A DNA stretch of 64,000 nt from assembly GCA_963675655.1 (NCBI GenBank), contig OY776489.1, positions 2,294,001-2,358,000 on the forward strand. Direction: 5' to 3'. The position numbers and the translations under genes are program-made. Positions 50,149-59,256 of this stretch are shown piece after piece. Within the stretch, counting starts at the first letter, position 1; every line of letters starts with the position of its first letter. Below the pieces are notes generated by a model that saw nothing but the letters and a program-made list of their open reading frames with translations, ran no database searches and had not been told where the DNA came from. This DNA is from CAXXOK01 sp963675655 (GTDB lineage Bacteria; Bacillota; Clostridia; Christensenellales; Aristaeellaceae).

Positions 50149-51660
50149 ATGGAAAACAATACAGCTTTGCTCCGCATGGAGGGCATCCAAAAAAGCTTTC
50201 CGGGCGTGAAAGCACTGGATGACGTTTCGCTTACCGTTAAGGCGGGGACAGTACATGCTTTGATGGGTGAAAACGGCGCCGGCAAATCGACGCTGATGAA
50301 ATGTTTATTTGGCATTTATAACAAAGACGCCGGTCACATATACCTAAATGACCGGGAAGTCAACTTTAAATCCAGCCGGGAAGCACTGGATAACGGCGTT
50401 GCAATGGTACACCAGGAGCTGAACCAGGCGCTGAAACGCAGCGTAATGGATAACATTTGGCTGGGTCGTTATCCAATGGTGAAAAAAGGAGTACCCGTTG
50501 TTTCGCAAAAGAAAATGTTTGACGAGACGATGAAGGTTTTCAACGAACTGGAAATCGATGTGAACCCAAAAACGATTATGAGTACGATGCCCGTATCCCA
50601 GCGGCAGATGGTGGAAATCGCCAAAGCGGTATCCTTCAATGCCAGGGTGATTGTGTTTGATGAGCCCACCTCCTCTTTAACAGAGCAGGAAGTGGAGCAC
50701 CTGTTTAGGATTATCAATATGCTGCGTGACCGCGGCTGCGGGATTATTTATATTTCTCATAAAATGGAGGAAATCCTTCGGATATCGGATGAAGTAACCA
50801 TCATGCGCGATGGGCAATGGGTGGCAACGCGCCCTGCCAGCGAGCTGACGATGAACGAGATTATCCGGTTGATGGTTGGCCGTGAACTGACCAACCGCTT
50901 CCCGCCGAAGGACTATACCGTTACCGACGAGTGCGTTATGAAGGTCGACGGCCTCACCGCCTTGTATAGCGACCTGAAGGACGTTAGTTTTGAACTGAAC
51001 AAGGGTGAAATACTGGGCGTGGCTGGTCTGGACGGTTCCGGGCGTACAGAGCTATTGGAGAGTATTTTTGGCATTGCGACCCGGAAAGAGGGCACGATTT
51101 ATAAAGACGGGGTACAAATCGGTAACCACTCGCCGACTGAAGCCATCGCAAACGGGTTTGCCATGGTGACCGAAGAACGCCGCGCTACGGGTATTTTCAG
51201 TATTTTGAGCATTCGTGAAAATACGGTTATCTCCAGCTTGAAGCGTTATGTACATCACCATTTATACCTGCGCGATAAAGAAATGAAGGAAAAAACGGAT
51301 TGGTCGATAAACGCCATGCGTATCAAAACGCCAACACAGATGACGAAGATTCGCGCATTGTCCGGCGGTAACCAACAAAAGGTTATTTTCGGACGCTGGC
51401 TTTTAACCAATCCCGACATTTTCCTGTTGGATGAACCAACCCGCGGCATCGACGTGGGCGCGAAATTTGAAATCTATCAGCTGATTATGGAAATGGCCAG
51501 AGAAGGCAAATCGGTAATCATGGTATCGTCCGAAATGCCCGAACTGCTTGGTGTATGCAGTCGCATTCTTGTTATGTCTGGCGGCAGGCTGGCGGGCGAA
51601 GTGGACGCAAACCAAACCACGCAGGAAGAAATAATGACCCTGGCGGCCAAATACGTATAA
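50149..51660 (+). CDS. mglA: Sugar ABC transporter ATPase (MglA type, double ABC domain)
   Basis: Cytoplasmic ATPase of 503 residues with two ABC domains in tandem, as in MglA/RbsA. Domain 1 has GENGAGKSTLMKCLFG (Walker A), the signature-like PVSQRQMVEIAKAV and VFDEPTSSL. Domain 2 has a degenerate nucleotide site (GLDGSGRTELLESIFG) with LSGGNQQKVIFGRW and LLDEPTRGIDVGAK. The ATG at 50149 follows AAGGGGG; the longer frame from 50098 has no site. It drives uptake by the MglB/MglC-like partners. Confidence 0.95.
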   Translation: MENNTALLRMEGIQKSFPGVKALDDVSLTVKAGTVHALMGENGAGKSTLMKCLFGIYNKDAGHIYLNDREVNFKSSREALDNGVAMVHQELNQALKRSVMDNIWLGRYPMVKKGVPVVSQKKMFDETMKVFNELEIDVNPKTIMSTMPVSQRQMVEIAKAVSFNARVIVFDEPTSSLTEQEVEHLFRIINMLRDRGCGIIYISHKMEEILRISDEVTIMRDGQWVATRPASELTMNEIIRLMVGRELTNRFPPKDYTVTDECVMKVDGLTALYSDLKDVSFELNKGEILGVAGLDGSGRTELLESIFGIATRKEGTIYKDGVQIGNHSPTEAIANGFAMVTEERRATGIFSILSIRENTVISSLKRYVHHHLYLRDKEMKEKTDWSINAMRIKTPTQMTKIRALSGGNQQKVIFGRWLLTNPDIFLLDEPTRGIDVGAKFEIYQLIMEMAREGKSVIMVSSEMPELLGVCSRILVMSGGRLAGEVDANQTTQEEIMTLAAKYV

Positions 51661-51677
51661 AGGGGGAGCGCTTCAAT

Positions 51678-52754
51678 ATGAATAAGAATCAAAAACCTGC
51701 TGCGAAAAGCGGCATCGCGCGCCGAATGGAAGCGTACAAAGAGATGTCCCACAAGGATAGAACGCGATTTGTGGGTAACTGGTTACTGGATCACGCAATG
51801 ATCTTGATTATTGTTATTCTGGTTATTTATATTCAAACCCAGCGGCCTGCTTTCCTGAAGACCGCGTCGATCATTAACATATTTACGCTTACGGCCGCCC
51901 GTTTGCCGATGGCACTGGGTATTGCGGGTACGATCATCCTGACCGGTACGGACTTATCGGCAGGCCGTGTCGTCGGCCTATCTGCGTTTACCTCCGCGAT
52001 ACTGCTGCAAAAATCAGGGGTAATGGGAAAGTTTTTTGAAAACATCGGCCCGCAGCCCCTGGTGCTGGTAATTCTGCTCGCGATGATCATCGGTGGCATC
52101 GTCGGCTTGCTCAACGGCTTCTGTGTTGCGCGGTTCAAGCTGCATCCCTTCATCGTCACGCTGTCCACCCAGCTTATCACGTACGGCGTGTACCTCACGC
52201 TTTCCGGAGCCAAGCAGATCTCCAGCCTGGACGTGAGCTACACAACCAATTTCGTTACCCATTCCATGTTTAAAATCGGCACAACGTCGGTAATGAACTA
52301 CGTGGCATTTGCGGCAATTGTAACGATGGTTATGTGGTTTATATGGAATAAAACCAGTTTCGGTAAAAATATGTTTGCCGTTGGTTCCAACGAGGAAGCA
52401 GCCAAGGTATCCGGCGTGAATGTAACGTTGGTGATTATCGGCGTATTTGCACTGGCGGGCGCAACCTATGGCTATACCGGCTTTATCGAAGCGGCCCGCT
52501 TGGGCGCGTCCACCGGTACGGTAGGCTTGAACTACGAGCTGGACGCCATTGCAGCCTGCGTTATCGGCGGCGTATCCTTTGTTGGTGGTATTGGCCGTAT
52601 CAGCGGCGTTATCCTTGGTGTGTTCCTGATGCAGCTGATCATCAGTGGCATGACGTTCCTTGGTATCAGCGGCAATACGACTTACATTATCAAAGGTACG
52701 GTTATTCTGATTGCCTGCGCTATTGATATGCGTAAATATCTGGTGAAGAAATAA
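51678..52754 (+). CDS. mglC: Sugar ABC transporter permease (MglC type)
   Basis: Membrane channel of 358 residues in the BPD_transp_2 family, with about eight to ten hydrophobic segments after a charged N-terminal arm of about 40 residues. Typical parts are GTIILTGTDLSAGRVVGLSA, GLLNGFCVARFKLHPFIVTL and GGVSFVGGIGRISGVILGVF, ending IDMRKYLVKK. AGGGGGAG precedes the ATG at 51678, 17 bases after mglA. It ends the importer operon; two hairpins follow. Confidence 0.94.
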   Translation: MNKNQKPAAKSGIARRMEAYKEMSHKDRTRFVGNWLLDHAMILIIVILVIYIQTQRPAFLKTASIINIFTLTAARLPMALGIAGTIILTGTDLSAGRVVGLSAFTSAILLQKSGVMGKFFENIGPQPLVLVILLAMIIGGIVGLLNGFCVARFKLHPFIVTLSTQLITYGVYLTLSGAKQISSLDVSYTTNFVTHSMFKIGTTSVMNYVAFAAIVTMVMWFIWNKTSFGKNMFAVGSNEEAAKVSGVNVTLVIIGVFALAGATYGYTGFIEAARLGASTGTVGLNYELDAIAACVIGGVSFVGGIGRISGVILGVFLMQLIISGMTFLGISGNTTYIIKGTVILIACAIDMRKYLVKK

Positions 52755-52832
52755 GCGTCTCCTGGACAATACACCTGTGTACAGACACAGACACCGAGTC
52801 GACTGAGTAAGCCTCCTATTTGGTCGACTGCA

Positions 52833-52880
52833 CCCGGTTAAGACGGCTGCGTACCTCCCCGTGCGCCCGTTTTAACCGGG
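52833..52880 (+). terminator. Terminator of the mgl operon
   Basis: A 14-base stem (52833-52846 with 52867-52880, one G-T pair) around a 20-base loop, followed by CTTGTTTTTC. A GTCGAC palindrome occurs twice just upstream (52798-52803, 52823-52828). Confidence 0.75.
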
Positions 52881-52947
52881 CTTGTTTTTCATTTGTGTTA
52901 TAGGAGGATAGCAAGCTTACATTTGATAAGATAACAAGCTAAAGAAT

Positions 52948-52972
52948 AACGCCTGTGCTTTGCGCAGGCGTT
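52948..52972. terminator. Second hairpin between mglC and the DUF1836 gene
   Basis: AACGCCTG (52948-52955) pairs with CAGGCGTT (52965-52972), with three further inner pairs around TTT. It can end transcripts from the convergent DUF1836 gene (tail TATTCTTT on the minus strand). The remaining bases of the gap 52755-53068 show no gene. Confidence 0.6.
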
Positions 52973-53068
52973 GTATTTAAAGGGATTATAATAAGATTTT
53001 TCTTTGCAAAGCAAAACGGTAAGCGAGAGTACACAAGAGACTTTCGTATCGCAAGGGAAAAGGATAGA

Positions 53069-53641
53069 TTAGCTTTTTGAAGGTTGTTTTTCCGTCTTGG
53101 TTTCCGCAGACTTCGGTGCATCCTTGGCGGCTTGTTTGCCTTCGAACCGCGGTTCGGCTTTGGGTTCGGGTGTTTTTACCAGCAAGGCACTAAGCAGGAA
53201 TTGGTAAGCCGCCCCCTGTACAGCGCATGTCATGGGGGAAGGGTAAGGCAGCGCTTCGCCCAATGCGGAAAAAATCTCTTTTTCAGTCTGACAGAAATGC
53301 TCATAATGTGCCTGTATGGTGGTTCCCTCGGGCGGCTGTAAAAGCGCCTTCATGCCATCGGCGGATGCGGTTTGCTTAAGCACGCAGATCATCATTAACT
53401 GCGCCAGTTGGTCGCGCCCGTATTTTTTTCCGTCAGGGCGGTTAACCAACCCGAATTTAACGTAATTATTTACCATAGAAGGGGTAAATACCCGCTCGCC
53501 TTCCATAAAAAGTGTGCCGCATTGCCGCTCGACAAAGGTTACGACCTGATCCATATACAGCCCGAAATCGGGTATTAGTTCCCATGCAATTGGGGTGAAC
53601 GACTCCAGCCGCGCAGCAAACAGTGCTTGACGATCTTCCAT
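53069..53641 (-). CDS. DUF1836 domain protein
   Basis: Uncharacterised family widespread in Clostridia and bacilli, with a MerR-like DNA-binding N-terminal region proposed by annotation. The protein has 190 residues; the middle carries RVFTPSMVNNYVKFGLVNRPDGKKY (given here in parts: FTPSMVNNYVK, then LVNRPDGKKYGRDQLAQLM), the family core. The C-terminal 40 residues are a charged low-complexity tail (KTPEPKAEPRF to TEKQPSKS). The start at 53641 follows GGAGGG; the longer frame upstream has no site. No operon partner; it is divergent from an SGNH hydrolase. Confidence 0.85.
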   Translation of the reverse strand: MEDRQALFAARLESFTPIAWELIPDFGLYMDQVVTFVERQCGTLFMEGERVFTPSMVNNYVKFGLVNRPDGKKYGRDQLAQLMMICVLKQTASADGMKALLQPPEGTTIQAHYEHFCQTEKEIFSALGEALPYPSPMTCAVQGAAYQFLLSALLVKTPEPKAEPRFEGKQAAKDAPKSAETKTEKQPSKS

Positions 53642-53720
53642 AGGTAGCCCTCCATGCCAGTTATGTTGCAATCAGTATAACATGTAATATGAAAAACAAC
53701 AAGATTTTACAATAAATCAC

Positions 53721-53763
53721 TTGACAATAACACTATACGGCGTATACTAGTAATAAATACTAG
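53721..53763 (+). promoter_or_regulatory. Strong promoter with inverted repeat before the SGNH hydrolase gene
   Basis: TTGACA (53721-53726) and TATACT (53743-53748) are 16 bases apart. CTAGTA (53747-53752) and TACTAG (53758-53763) form an inverted repeat across the start of transcription, a typical repressor site. Confidence 0.6.
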
Positions 53764-53784
53764 ATGACAAGGCGGTGAGGTAAC

Positions 53785-54543
53785 GTGACCTATCCAGAGA
53801 TTCACATCTGGGGAGATTCGTTGGCCAGAGGGATTGTATATAATGAGGAAAAAGGGCGCTATGCGATTTCACGGGAGCGCTGTGCCAATCACCTGCAAGA
53901 TGCGCTTGGCTGTAAAGTAGTCAACCATTCCAATATGGGCGCAACCGTGTTGGATGGTTTGCAATGGTTTGCCGATTTTACCACCGTACCGGGAGCGCTG
54001 TGCGCTGTGGAATTTGGCGGTAACGATTGCGATTTGAATTGGGCCCATGTGGCAGAGCATCCAGATGAAGCCGTGATGGCGAAAGTATCGCTTACCGATT
54101 ATATGGATGGCTTGACAACCTTTGTGAATGCAATTCGCGAGCGCGGTATGAAGCCGCTTCTAGTTACGCCGCTCCCGCTGCACCCACAGCGATACTTTGA
54201 TTGGGTCACACGCGGACTGAACGCGGAAAACATACTGGCTGCGTTGCATGATGTGAACCATATTTACCGCTGGCAGGAGCGCTACGCCATTGCCATGCGC
54301 AATGTTGCCCGAAAGACGCACTGCCGCTTGCTGGATTTACGGGATGCGTTTTTAGCGCAACCGGATTATGAAAGTATAATGTGTGCCGATGGAATTCACC
54401 CGACCGATACGGGGCACAGACTGATAACGGAAGCGGCATTAGTGATGGCGAAAAACGATCCGGATGCGCCGTTGCAGCTGCTGATGCAGGAAACTGAAAG
54501 CGCCTATTTAACAGCCATTCCAAGTGCTGCAAGCACGCGGTAA
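53785..54543 (+). CDS. SGNH/GDSL hydrolase family protein
   Basis: Esterase-like hydrolase of 252 residues, cytoplasmic by lack of a signal peptide. The SGNH blocks are IWGDSLARG (catalytic Ser, residue 12), GGND (block III, residues about 77-80) and DGIHPTDTGH with the Asp/His pair (near residue 215). Its natural substrate is unknown; members often deacetylate sugars or lysophospholipids. It starts at a GTG at 53785 with GGTGAGG upstream, behind a strong promoter with an operator-like repeat. Confidence 0.9.
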   Translation: MTYPEIHIWGDSLARGIVYNEEKGRYAISRERCANHLQDALGCKVVNHSNMGATVLDGLQWFADFTTVPGALCAVEFGGNDCDLNWAHVAEHPDEAVMAKVSLTDYMDGLTTFVNAIRERGMKPLLVTPLPLHPQRYFDWVTRGLNAENILAALHDVNHIYRWQERYAIAMRNVARKTHCRLLDLRDAFLAQPDYESIMCADGIHPTDTGHRLITEAALVMAKNDPDAPLQLLMQETESAYLTAIPSAASTR

Positions 54544-54611
54544 CGCAGCCTATGTCCTTGTTTGTGTAAAGACCATGATACGGGTTGTGAAAAGCTAACG
54601 TTGTATGCAAA

Positions 54612-54647
54612 AAACCCCCTTTCGCCCCGCTGGGCGAAAGGGGGTTT
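54612..54647. terminator. Bidirectional terminator between SGNH hydrolase and the aroA operon
   Basis: Perfect 16-base arms (54612-54627 and 54632-54647) around CGCT, flanked by an A-run and TTTGTG. It ends both converging transcripts. Confidence 0.9.
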
Positions 54648-54664
54648 GTGTATTGGCAGCAGCG

Positions 54665-56026
54665 CTATTGCGCGAGTTCCATACACAGTACGTTCTCGAT
54701 ACCGCCGGCATAACAGAACAAATCCACAGGTTGGCAGCCGATAAAACGATAGCCTCCCGCAGCCAGCAGCGCCGCGTCCCGTGCTTGCGTAGGTACATGG
54801 CAGCTAACATAAACAACGCGCTTTGGTTTTGCTTGTAGAATCGCATTGATCACGGCGGGATCTACGCCTTTCCGGGGCGGGTCCAAAACGACCACATCGG
54901 GGCGGAAACCCTCCTGTACCATTTGCACCAGCCTATCCTCAACGGCAGCGGTATGGAAAACCGCATTTTGAACATGGTTCTTTTCTGCATTGCGCCGGGC
55001 GCTTTCCACAGCCTGCGGTACAATCTCCAGCCCAACTACCTGCTTGCAATGCGCAGCCATACAAAGCGCAATCGTACCCGCGCCCGCATATGCGTCCACA
55101 ACATGGTCTTCAGGAGTTAATGCGGCAAAGGAAAGCACCTGCTCGTACAGGCGCTCCGTCTGTACGGGATTGACCTGAAAAAAAGAGAGTGGCGCAATGT
55201 CAAACTGAAGCCCCAGCAGGGTTTCGGTAATGCAATCTTCTCCAAATAACTTCTGACTGGTTTTACCAAGAATCACATTGTTGCGCGCTCGGTTTTCGCT
55301 GATATGCAATGCGCGGAATCCTGTAACGCGGCTTTGCAGCAAACGAATGAGAACATCCTCATCCGGCAGGGCGGTGGAAGTGGCGACCAGCAACACCATC
55401 ACGGCTCCGCTGCGGGATGTGCGTACAATAACATGCCTGAGCAACCCGCGCTGGGTAGATTCGTCATAGGGCTGAATATCGCACTTAGTCATCCACGTGC
55501 GGATGACCTCGATCACGGAGCGAACATCGCCCATGGTGACAGGGCAATCGTCTATCGGTACAATATCGTGACTGCGGCGTTTATAAAACCCGAGCAAAGG
55601 GGTTTGTACGCTGCCGCCGACAGGCAGACTGGTTTTGTTACGAAAGTGGGTTGGATTTTCCGCGCCAAGAACGGGCGGCACATCCTTTGCCTCAAGCGGC
55701 AGTTTGCCGATGCGCACCAGGCAATCCAACACCTGCCGCCGTTTGGCGTTCAGCGTGGCTTGATAGGACATGTGCTGTCCGCTACAGCCGCCGCACTGGT
55801 CGTATACCGGGCAGAAAGGGGTGCGGCGGTGCGGTGAGGGCAGGGTGACACGCAACAGTTTTGCGTAGGCAAAGTTCGGGCGTACCTGTAATACTTTAGC
55901 CGTTATCGCTTCGCCCGGCAATGCACCGGGTACGAATACAGCCAGCCCTTCGTGATGGCATACACCCTCCAGCTCCGCGCCAAGACGCTCGCAGCTGAGA
56001 GCTACATTTTGGTTTTTAGTTAGCAT
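54665..56026 (-). CDS. 23S rRNA (uracil-5-)-methyltransferase, RlmD/TrmA family
   Basis: Methylates C5 of a uridine in RNA using SAM. The protein of 453 residues has a TRAM-like N-terminal domain, an Fe-S cysteine set (PFCPVYDQCGGCSGQHMSYQ), the SAM motif DAYAGAGTIALCMAAH, LDPPRKGVDPAVI and the catalytic Cys in YVSCHVPTQARD. The target site (23S U1939/U747 or tRNA U54) cannot be told by eye. The start at 56026 follows GGAGG and overlaps the end of aroC by 11 bases. Confidence 0.9.
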   Translation of the reverse strand: MLTKNQNVALSCERLGAELEGVCHHEGLAVFVPGALPGEAITAKVLQVRPNFAYAKLLRVTLPSPHRRTPFCPVYDQCGGCSGQHMSYQATLNAKRRQVLDCLVRIGKLPLEAKDVPPVLGAENPTHFRNKTSLPVGGSVQTPLLGFYKRRSHDIVPIDDCPVTMGDVRSVIEVIRTWMTKCDIQPYDESTQRGLLRHVIVRTSRSGAVMVLLVATSTALPDEDVLIRLLQSRVTGFRALHISENRARNNVILGKTSQKLFGEDCITETLLGLQFDIAPLSFFQVNPVQTERLYEQVLSFAALTPEDHVVDAYAGAGTIALCMAAHCKQVVGLEIVPQAVESARRNAEKNHVQNAVFHTAAVEDRLVQMVQEGFRPDVVVLDPPRKGVDPAVINAILQAKPKRVVYVSCHVPTQARDAALLAAGGYRFIGCQPVDLFCYAGGIENVLCMELAQ

Positions 56027-57131
56027 CCCTAGCCTCCACGGGCGCGTTGCCGCGTGTTTGCAGCAACATTTCACAAAGCGCCAGCGCCAGTGCGCCTTCT
56101 ACGACAGGCAAGGCACGCACGACAATGCAGGGATCGTGGCGGCCTTTTACAGCCAATTTCGCATCCTTCATCGCGGAGAGATCAACTGTATTCTGTTCCT
56201 GCGCAATGGAAGGGGTGGGGCGGAATGCGACCTGCGCGATAACCGGCATACCGGTGGAAAGACCGCCCAGTAAGCCGCCCGCGTGGTTGGTAACGGTTTG
56301 GACATGTCCGTTTTGGATGGCGTAGGGGTCGTTGTACGCGCTGCCCCGCATGGCCGCGGCGCTAAAACCGGCACCGAAACCGACGCCTTTCACCGCGGGA
56401 ATGGAGAAAAGGTGCGTTGCCGCTACCGCTTCCAGCCCGTCAAAAAAAGGCGAGCCTAAACCGACAGGCAATCCGGCGGCGACAACTTCCACTATGCCGC
56501 CTACGGAGTCCAGCTCCGCTTTAGCGGCCAAAATTGCCTGCCGCATGTTTTCTCCGGCGGCGGGGTCTAGCGTAGGCACGGCCATGGTATGGGCGGCAAA
56601 CAGCGCATCCATATCCGGCGCTACCGGGTTTGCGGGCGTATCGGTAATACCGGAAATGCTTAGCACATGCGCGGCGATGCGCACGCCTTGCGAGGCTAGA
56701 AACTGTAAGGCCAGTCCACCTGCAAAAGCATAGGCCAGCGTAAGCCGTCCGCTGTGGTGGCCGCTGCCGTCTAAATCGTCAAATCCGGCGCTTTTTACCA
56801 ATGCGGGGTAATCCGCATGGCCGGGGCGGGGACGATCCGGTAAAAAACGATAATCGGAAGAGTGGGTATCGGCGTTTTCAAAAATTGCGGTCACCGGATG
56901 CCCGGTAGTAACGCCGTTTTTCAGCCCGGAAAGGAAGCGCGGAGTATCGGCTTCCCGGCGGCTGGTGGCAAGTTCGCCGCCTTTTGCGGCGCGCCGCTGT
57001 AAAAAGGCGGTGAGCGCGGGAATATCCACGTGGAACCCGGCAGGCAAACCATCCAGCGTTGCACCGATTGCCGCCCCGTGGGATTCGCCGAAGATTTGTA
57101 CGCTTAAAACGCGGCCGATGCGACTGCTCAT
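56016..57131 (-). CDS. aroC: Chorismate synthase
   Basis: Last step of the shikimate pathway: EPSP to chorismate, with reduced FMN. The protein has 372 residues; motifs are FGESHGAAIGATLDGLPAGF at residues about 13-32, RPRPGHADYPALVKSG-like (RPRPGHADYPALVKSAGFDD), GSGHHSGRLTL and the late KGRHDPCIVVRALPVVEG. It starts at 57131, overlapping the aroA stop (ATGA), so the two are translationally coupled. The upstream extension to 57179 has no start site. Confidence 0.97.
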   Translation of the reverse strand: MSSRIGRVLSVQIFGESHGAAIGATLDGLPAGFHVDIPALTAFLQRRAAKGGELATSRREADTPRFLSGLKNGVTTGHPVTAIFENADTHSSDYRFLPDRPRPGHADYPALVKSAGFDDLDGSGHHSGRLTLAYAFAGGLALQFLASQGVRIAAHVLSISGITDTPANPVAPDMDALFAAHTMAVPTLDPAAGENMRQAILAAKAELDSVGGIVEVVAAGLPVGLGSPFFDGLEAVAATHLFSIPAVKGVGFGAGFSAAAMRGSAYNDPYAIQNGHVQTVTNHAGGLLGGLSTGMPVIAQVAFRPTPSIAQEQNTVDLSAMKDAKLAVKGRHDPCIVVRALPVVEGALALALCEMLLQTRGNAPVEARDAN

Positions 57132-58465
57132 GTAATGTTGCCTCCCAATGACTGATAGGTTTTGATAAAACCGGGCCAAGACTTATGTAAAGCCTCGTAG
57201 CCGACAATGGTTATCGGCTCCTTGCAAAGCAGCGCGGCTACGGCCAGCAGCATTACAACGCGGTGATCGCCGCGTGCCTCTGCCGTAAAACCGCCTTGCA
57301 ACGTAACCGGGCCTTGTACGGTGATGGTATCGTCATCGTCGCTAACTGCGATTTGCGCACCTAAACGCGTAAGTAGTTCCTGCGTTGCGGCGAGGCGGTC
57401 ACACTCTTTCACGCGCAGGCGCTTCACACCCGTCAAGGTAGAAATGCCGTTGGCCTGCGTGCAGGTAAGCGCAAGAATCGGCGCTAAATCCGGTATGTCG
57501 GAACAGTCCACCTGTACAGGGGAAAGACCCGCATGCGAGGGGCAGCAGGCAAATAAACCGTCTTTTAAAGCGCGGATGCGAAGCCCCATCATTTTCAGTA
57601 TCTCGACAATTCGTGAATCGCCCTGCAACGTTGCTTCGCCAGCCTTCGGCGCGCGCATATGGCTGAGGATAACGCCGCTGCCCATGGCATTGGCGCACAG
57701 CATCACTGCGGCCTGCGACCAATCCGGGGATACTGTAACATCCGTAGGGCTTGGCTTGGGCGCGGGGGAAAGCAAAAACACCCCGCCGCCGTGTTCTTCA
57801 TACGGAACGTTGAAGCGGGTCATCAGCATCAGCGTCATATCCAGATAGGGACGGCTGACGATGGGCGGGGTTACCGTAAGCGTTGCGGCAGCGGGCTTTC
57901 CATCTGCGCCCTTTGCGTGGGAAAGTGCGATCAACAACCCGCTGGCATACTGGCTGGATAGAGAACCGTCTATCTGGTATTCTCCTGCGGGCATATAGCC
58001 TTGTAATTCTACGGTTGCGCGGCTGCTTTCGCTGGAGGGAGTGCGAACCATTGATGCGCCTAGTTGTTGAATCAACGGATCAAAAGCAGCCAGGGGACGA
58101 ACGAAAAGCCCATCGTCCATTACAAATTTTACACTTTGCCCCCGTATTAAAAAGGCGGGGATTAACATGCGCAGGGCGGCGCCGCAGGCATGTACATCGC
58201 ATAGCACAGGATCCGGTGAAACGGGCGCGTCCGGCGCCGGAGCGACTAAAAGCATATCCTCCCATGCGGTTACGGTAGCGCCAAGGGCGGTAACACCGTT
58301 GATCATCGCCTGTGTATCATCACATAACGGAGGCGTAAAACCATGCAGCGTACAGGGCGTGCGACCTAACGCGGCCAATAGCAACGCGCGGTGAGCCTCG
58401 CTCTTGGCGGGAGGTATGCCGGCTGCGCCTTGCAATCGAGCGGAGTGGAATGTGCCGGTTGCCAT
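57128..58465 (-). CDS. aroA: 3-phosphoshikimate 1-carboxyvinyltransferase (EPSP synthase)
   Basis: Joins shikimate 3-phosphate and phosphoenolpyruvate. The protein has 445 residues with GIPPAKSEAHRALLLAALG (substrate Lys, residue about 20), SGSTLR-region variant DVHACGAALRMLIP, DGSLSSQYASGLLIAL, DCSDIPDLAP and RVKECDRLAA. CGAALRML stands where most enzymes have SGTTLR, a noticeable change in the phosphate-binding loop. It is the first gene of aroA-aroC-methyltransferase, with AGGAGG before the ATG at 58465. Confidence 0.95.
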   Translation of the reverse strand: MATGTFHSARLQGAAGIPPAKSEAHRALLLAALGRTPCTLHGFTPPLCDDTQAMINGVTALGATVTAWEDMLLVAPAPDAPVSPDPVLCDVHACGAALRMLIPAFLIRGQSVKFVMDDGLFVRPLAAFDPLIQQLGASMVRTPSSESSRATVELQGYMPAGEYQIDGSLSSQYASGLLIALSHAKGADGKPAAATLTVTPPIVSRPYLDMTLMLMTRFNVPYEEHGGGVFLLSPAPKPSPTDVTVSPDWSQAAVMLCANAMGSGVILSHMRAPKAGEATLQGDSRIVEILKMMGLRIRALKDGLFACCPSHAGLSPVQVDCSDIPDLAPILALTCTQANGISTLTGVKRLRVKECDRLAATQELLTRLGAQIAVSDDDDTITVQGPVTLQGGFTAEARGDHRVVMLLAVAALLCKEPITIVGYEALHKSWPGFIKTYQSLGGNIT

Positions 58466-58871
58466 AGGTGAACCTCCTGCCGATTCGTAAATTTCAAATA
58501 CAAAATTGCTGAATATGTAAACAAGTCTGTAATAGTATACCATAGTCGGGAATGAAAAAAAACGACCAAATCAAGGCTTTGGCTAAGCGGTGTGAAAAAA
58601 ATACGACAGAAGTCTAACTATTTTTCAACATTTTTTATGGGCGTTGAACGTACTGGAAAACAGGCGAATTCTGGTGATAATATGAACATTGGCGATGTGC
58701 TGTGCGTTGCAGGGAACGTACTTTCTCAAGCGGCTTTTCTGCCTGCGCTGTTCATCGGGCAATTTTTACCGGGTAATGTGGTGGGCAGGAGAAAATGTTC
58801 TTTTTATGCACGGAAAACAGGCTGGATAACACAGTTGTTTTTCTGCTGATGTTTCCCTACCATAATAGAAT
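58466..58871. other. Long gap without a supported gene
   Basis: About 400 bases upstream of aroA. One open frame (58592-58849, plus) codes 85 residues but has no ribosome-binding site, no recognisable domain and a poor start context, so I do not call it. The stretch probably holds the aroA promoter; I cannot fix its boxes. Confidence 0.4.
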
Positions 58872-58918
58872 ACAGGCATGTGATCGTGCCCGTTGTCAAG
58901 GCGCAGCCACATGCCTGT
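58872..58918. terminator. Hairpin after the small-protein pair
   Basis: Perfect 11-base arms (58872-58882 and 58908-58918) around a 25-base loop. It follows the stop at 58939 on the minus strand, where the tail is only weakly T-rich; on the plus strand AAACATTTTT follows. Confidence 0.5.
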
Positions 58919-58938
58919 AAACATTTTTATCATGTACG

Positions 58939-59256
58939 CTACCTTGGCAGCGTCTCGGTAAAACGCGGGGGTTTACGGTCTGCATCCGGAGCGATGTAAT
59001 GCACTTCCATCCGGTCAAAGGTGATCGACTCCATAAAGTGCTCTTGGGTAAAACGGGCCAGCTTGAAGGCGTCCCAATCACTTTGGTGGCGCGGTAGCCA
59101 GACGGGCATACTCAAATCCAGCTCATACATCGCTTCCCGCAGCGCATCCTGCGGGCGATCCACTGTGCAGGCTACGGTAATGTCGCCAACGGCGCGATGC
59201 CCGCGAATCAGCCGTATCCAAAGCCGTCCGCCGCTGCTTGGGCTGGCTGTACTCAC
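58939..59256 (-). CDS. Conserved small protein of unknown function
   Basis: No function known to me. It has 105 residues; the first 10 (STASPSSGGR) are low complexity and the conserved part starts at LWIRLIRGHRAVGDITVAC. The rest, with ALREAMYELDLSMPVWLPRH and FTQEHFMESITFDRMEVHYI, resembles short uncharacterised proteins I have seen in Clostridia. It has no signal peptide or membrane segment. Its start overlaps the stop of the Dabb gene (ATGA), so the two are made together. Confidence 0.75.
   Translation of the reverse strand: MSTASPSSGGRLWIRLIRGHRAVGDITVACTVDRPQDALREAMYELDLSMPVWLPRHQSDWDAFKLARFTQEHFMESITFDRMEVHYIAPDADRKPPRFTETLPR

Noticed and set aside
58592..58849. 85-residue open frame upstream of aroA
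   Set aside because: No ribosome-binding site, no domain and low-complexity start; kept only as part of the described gap.
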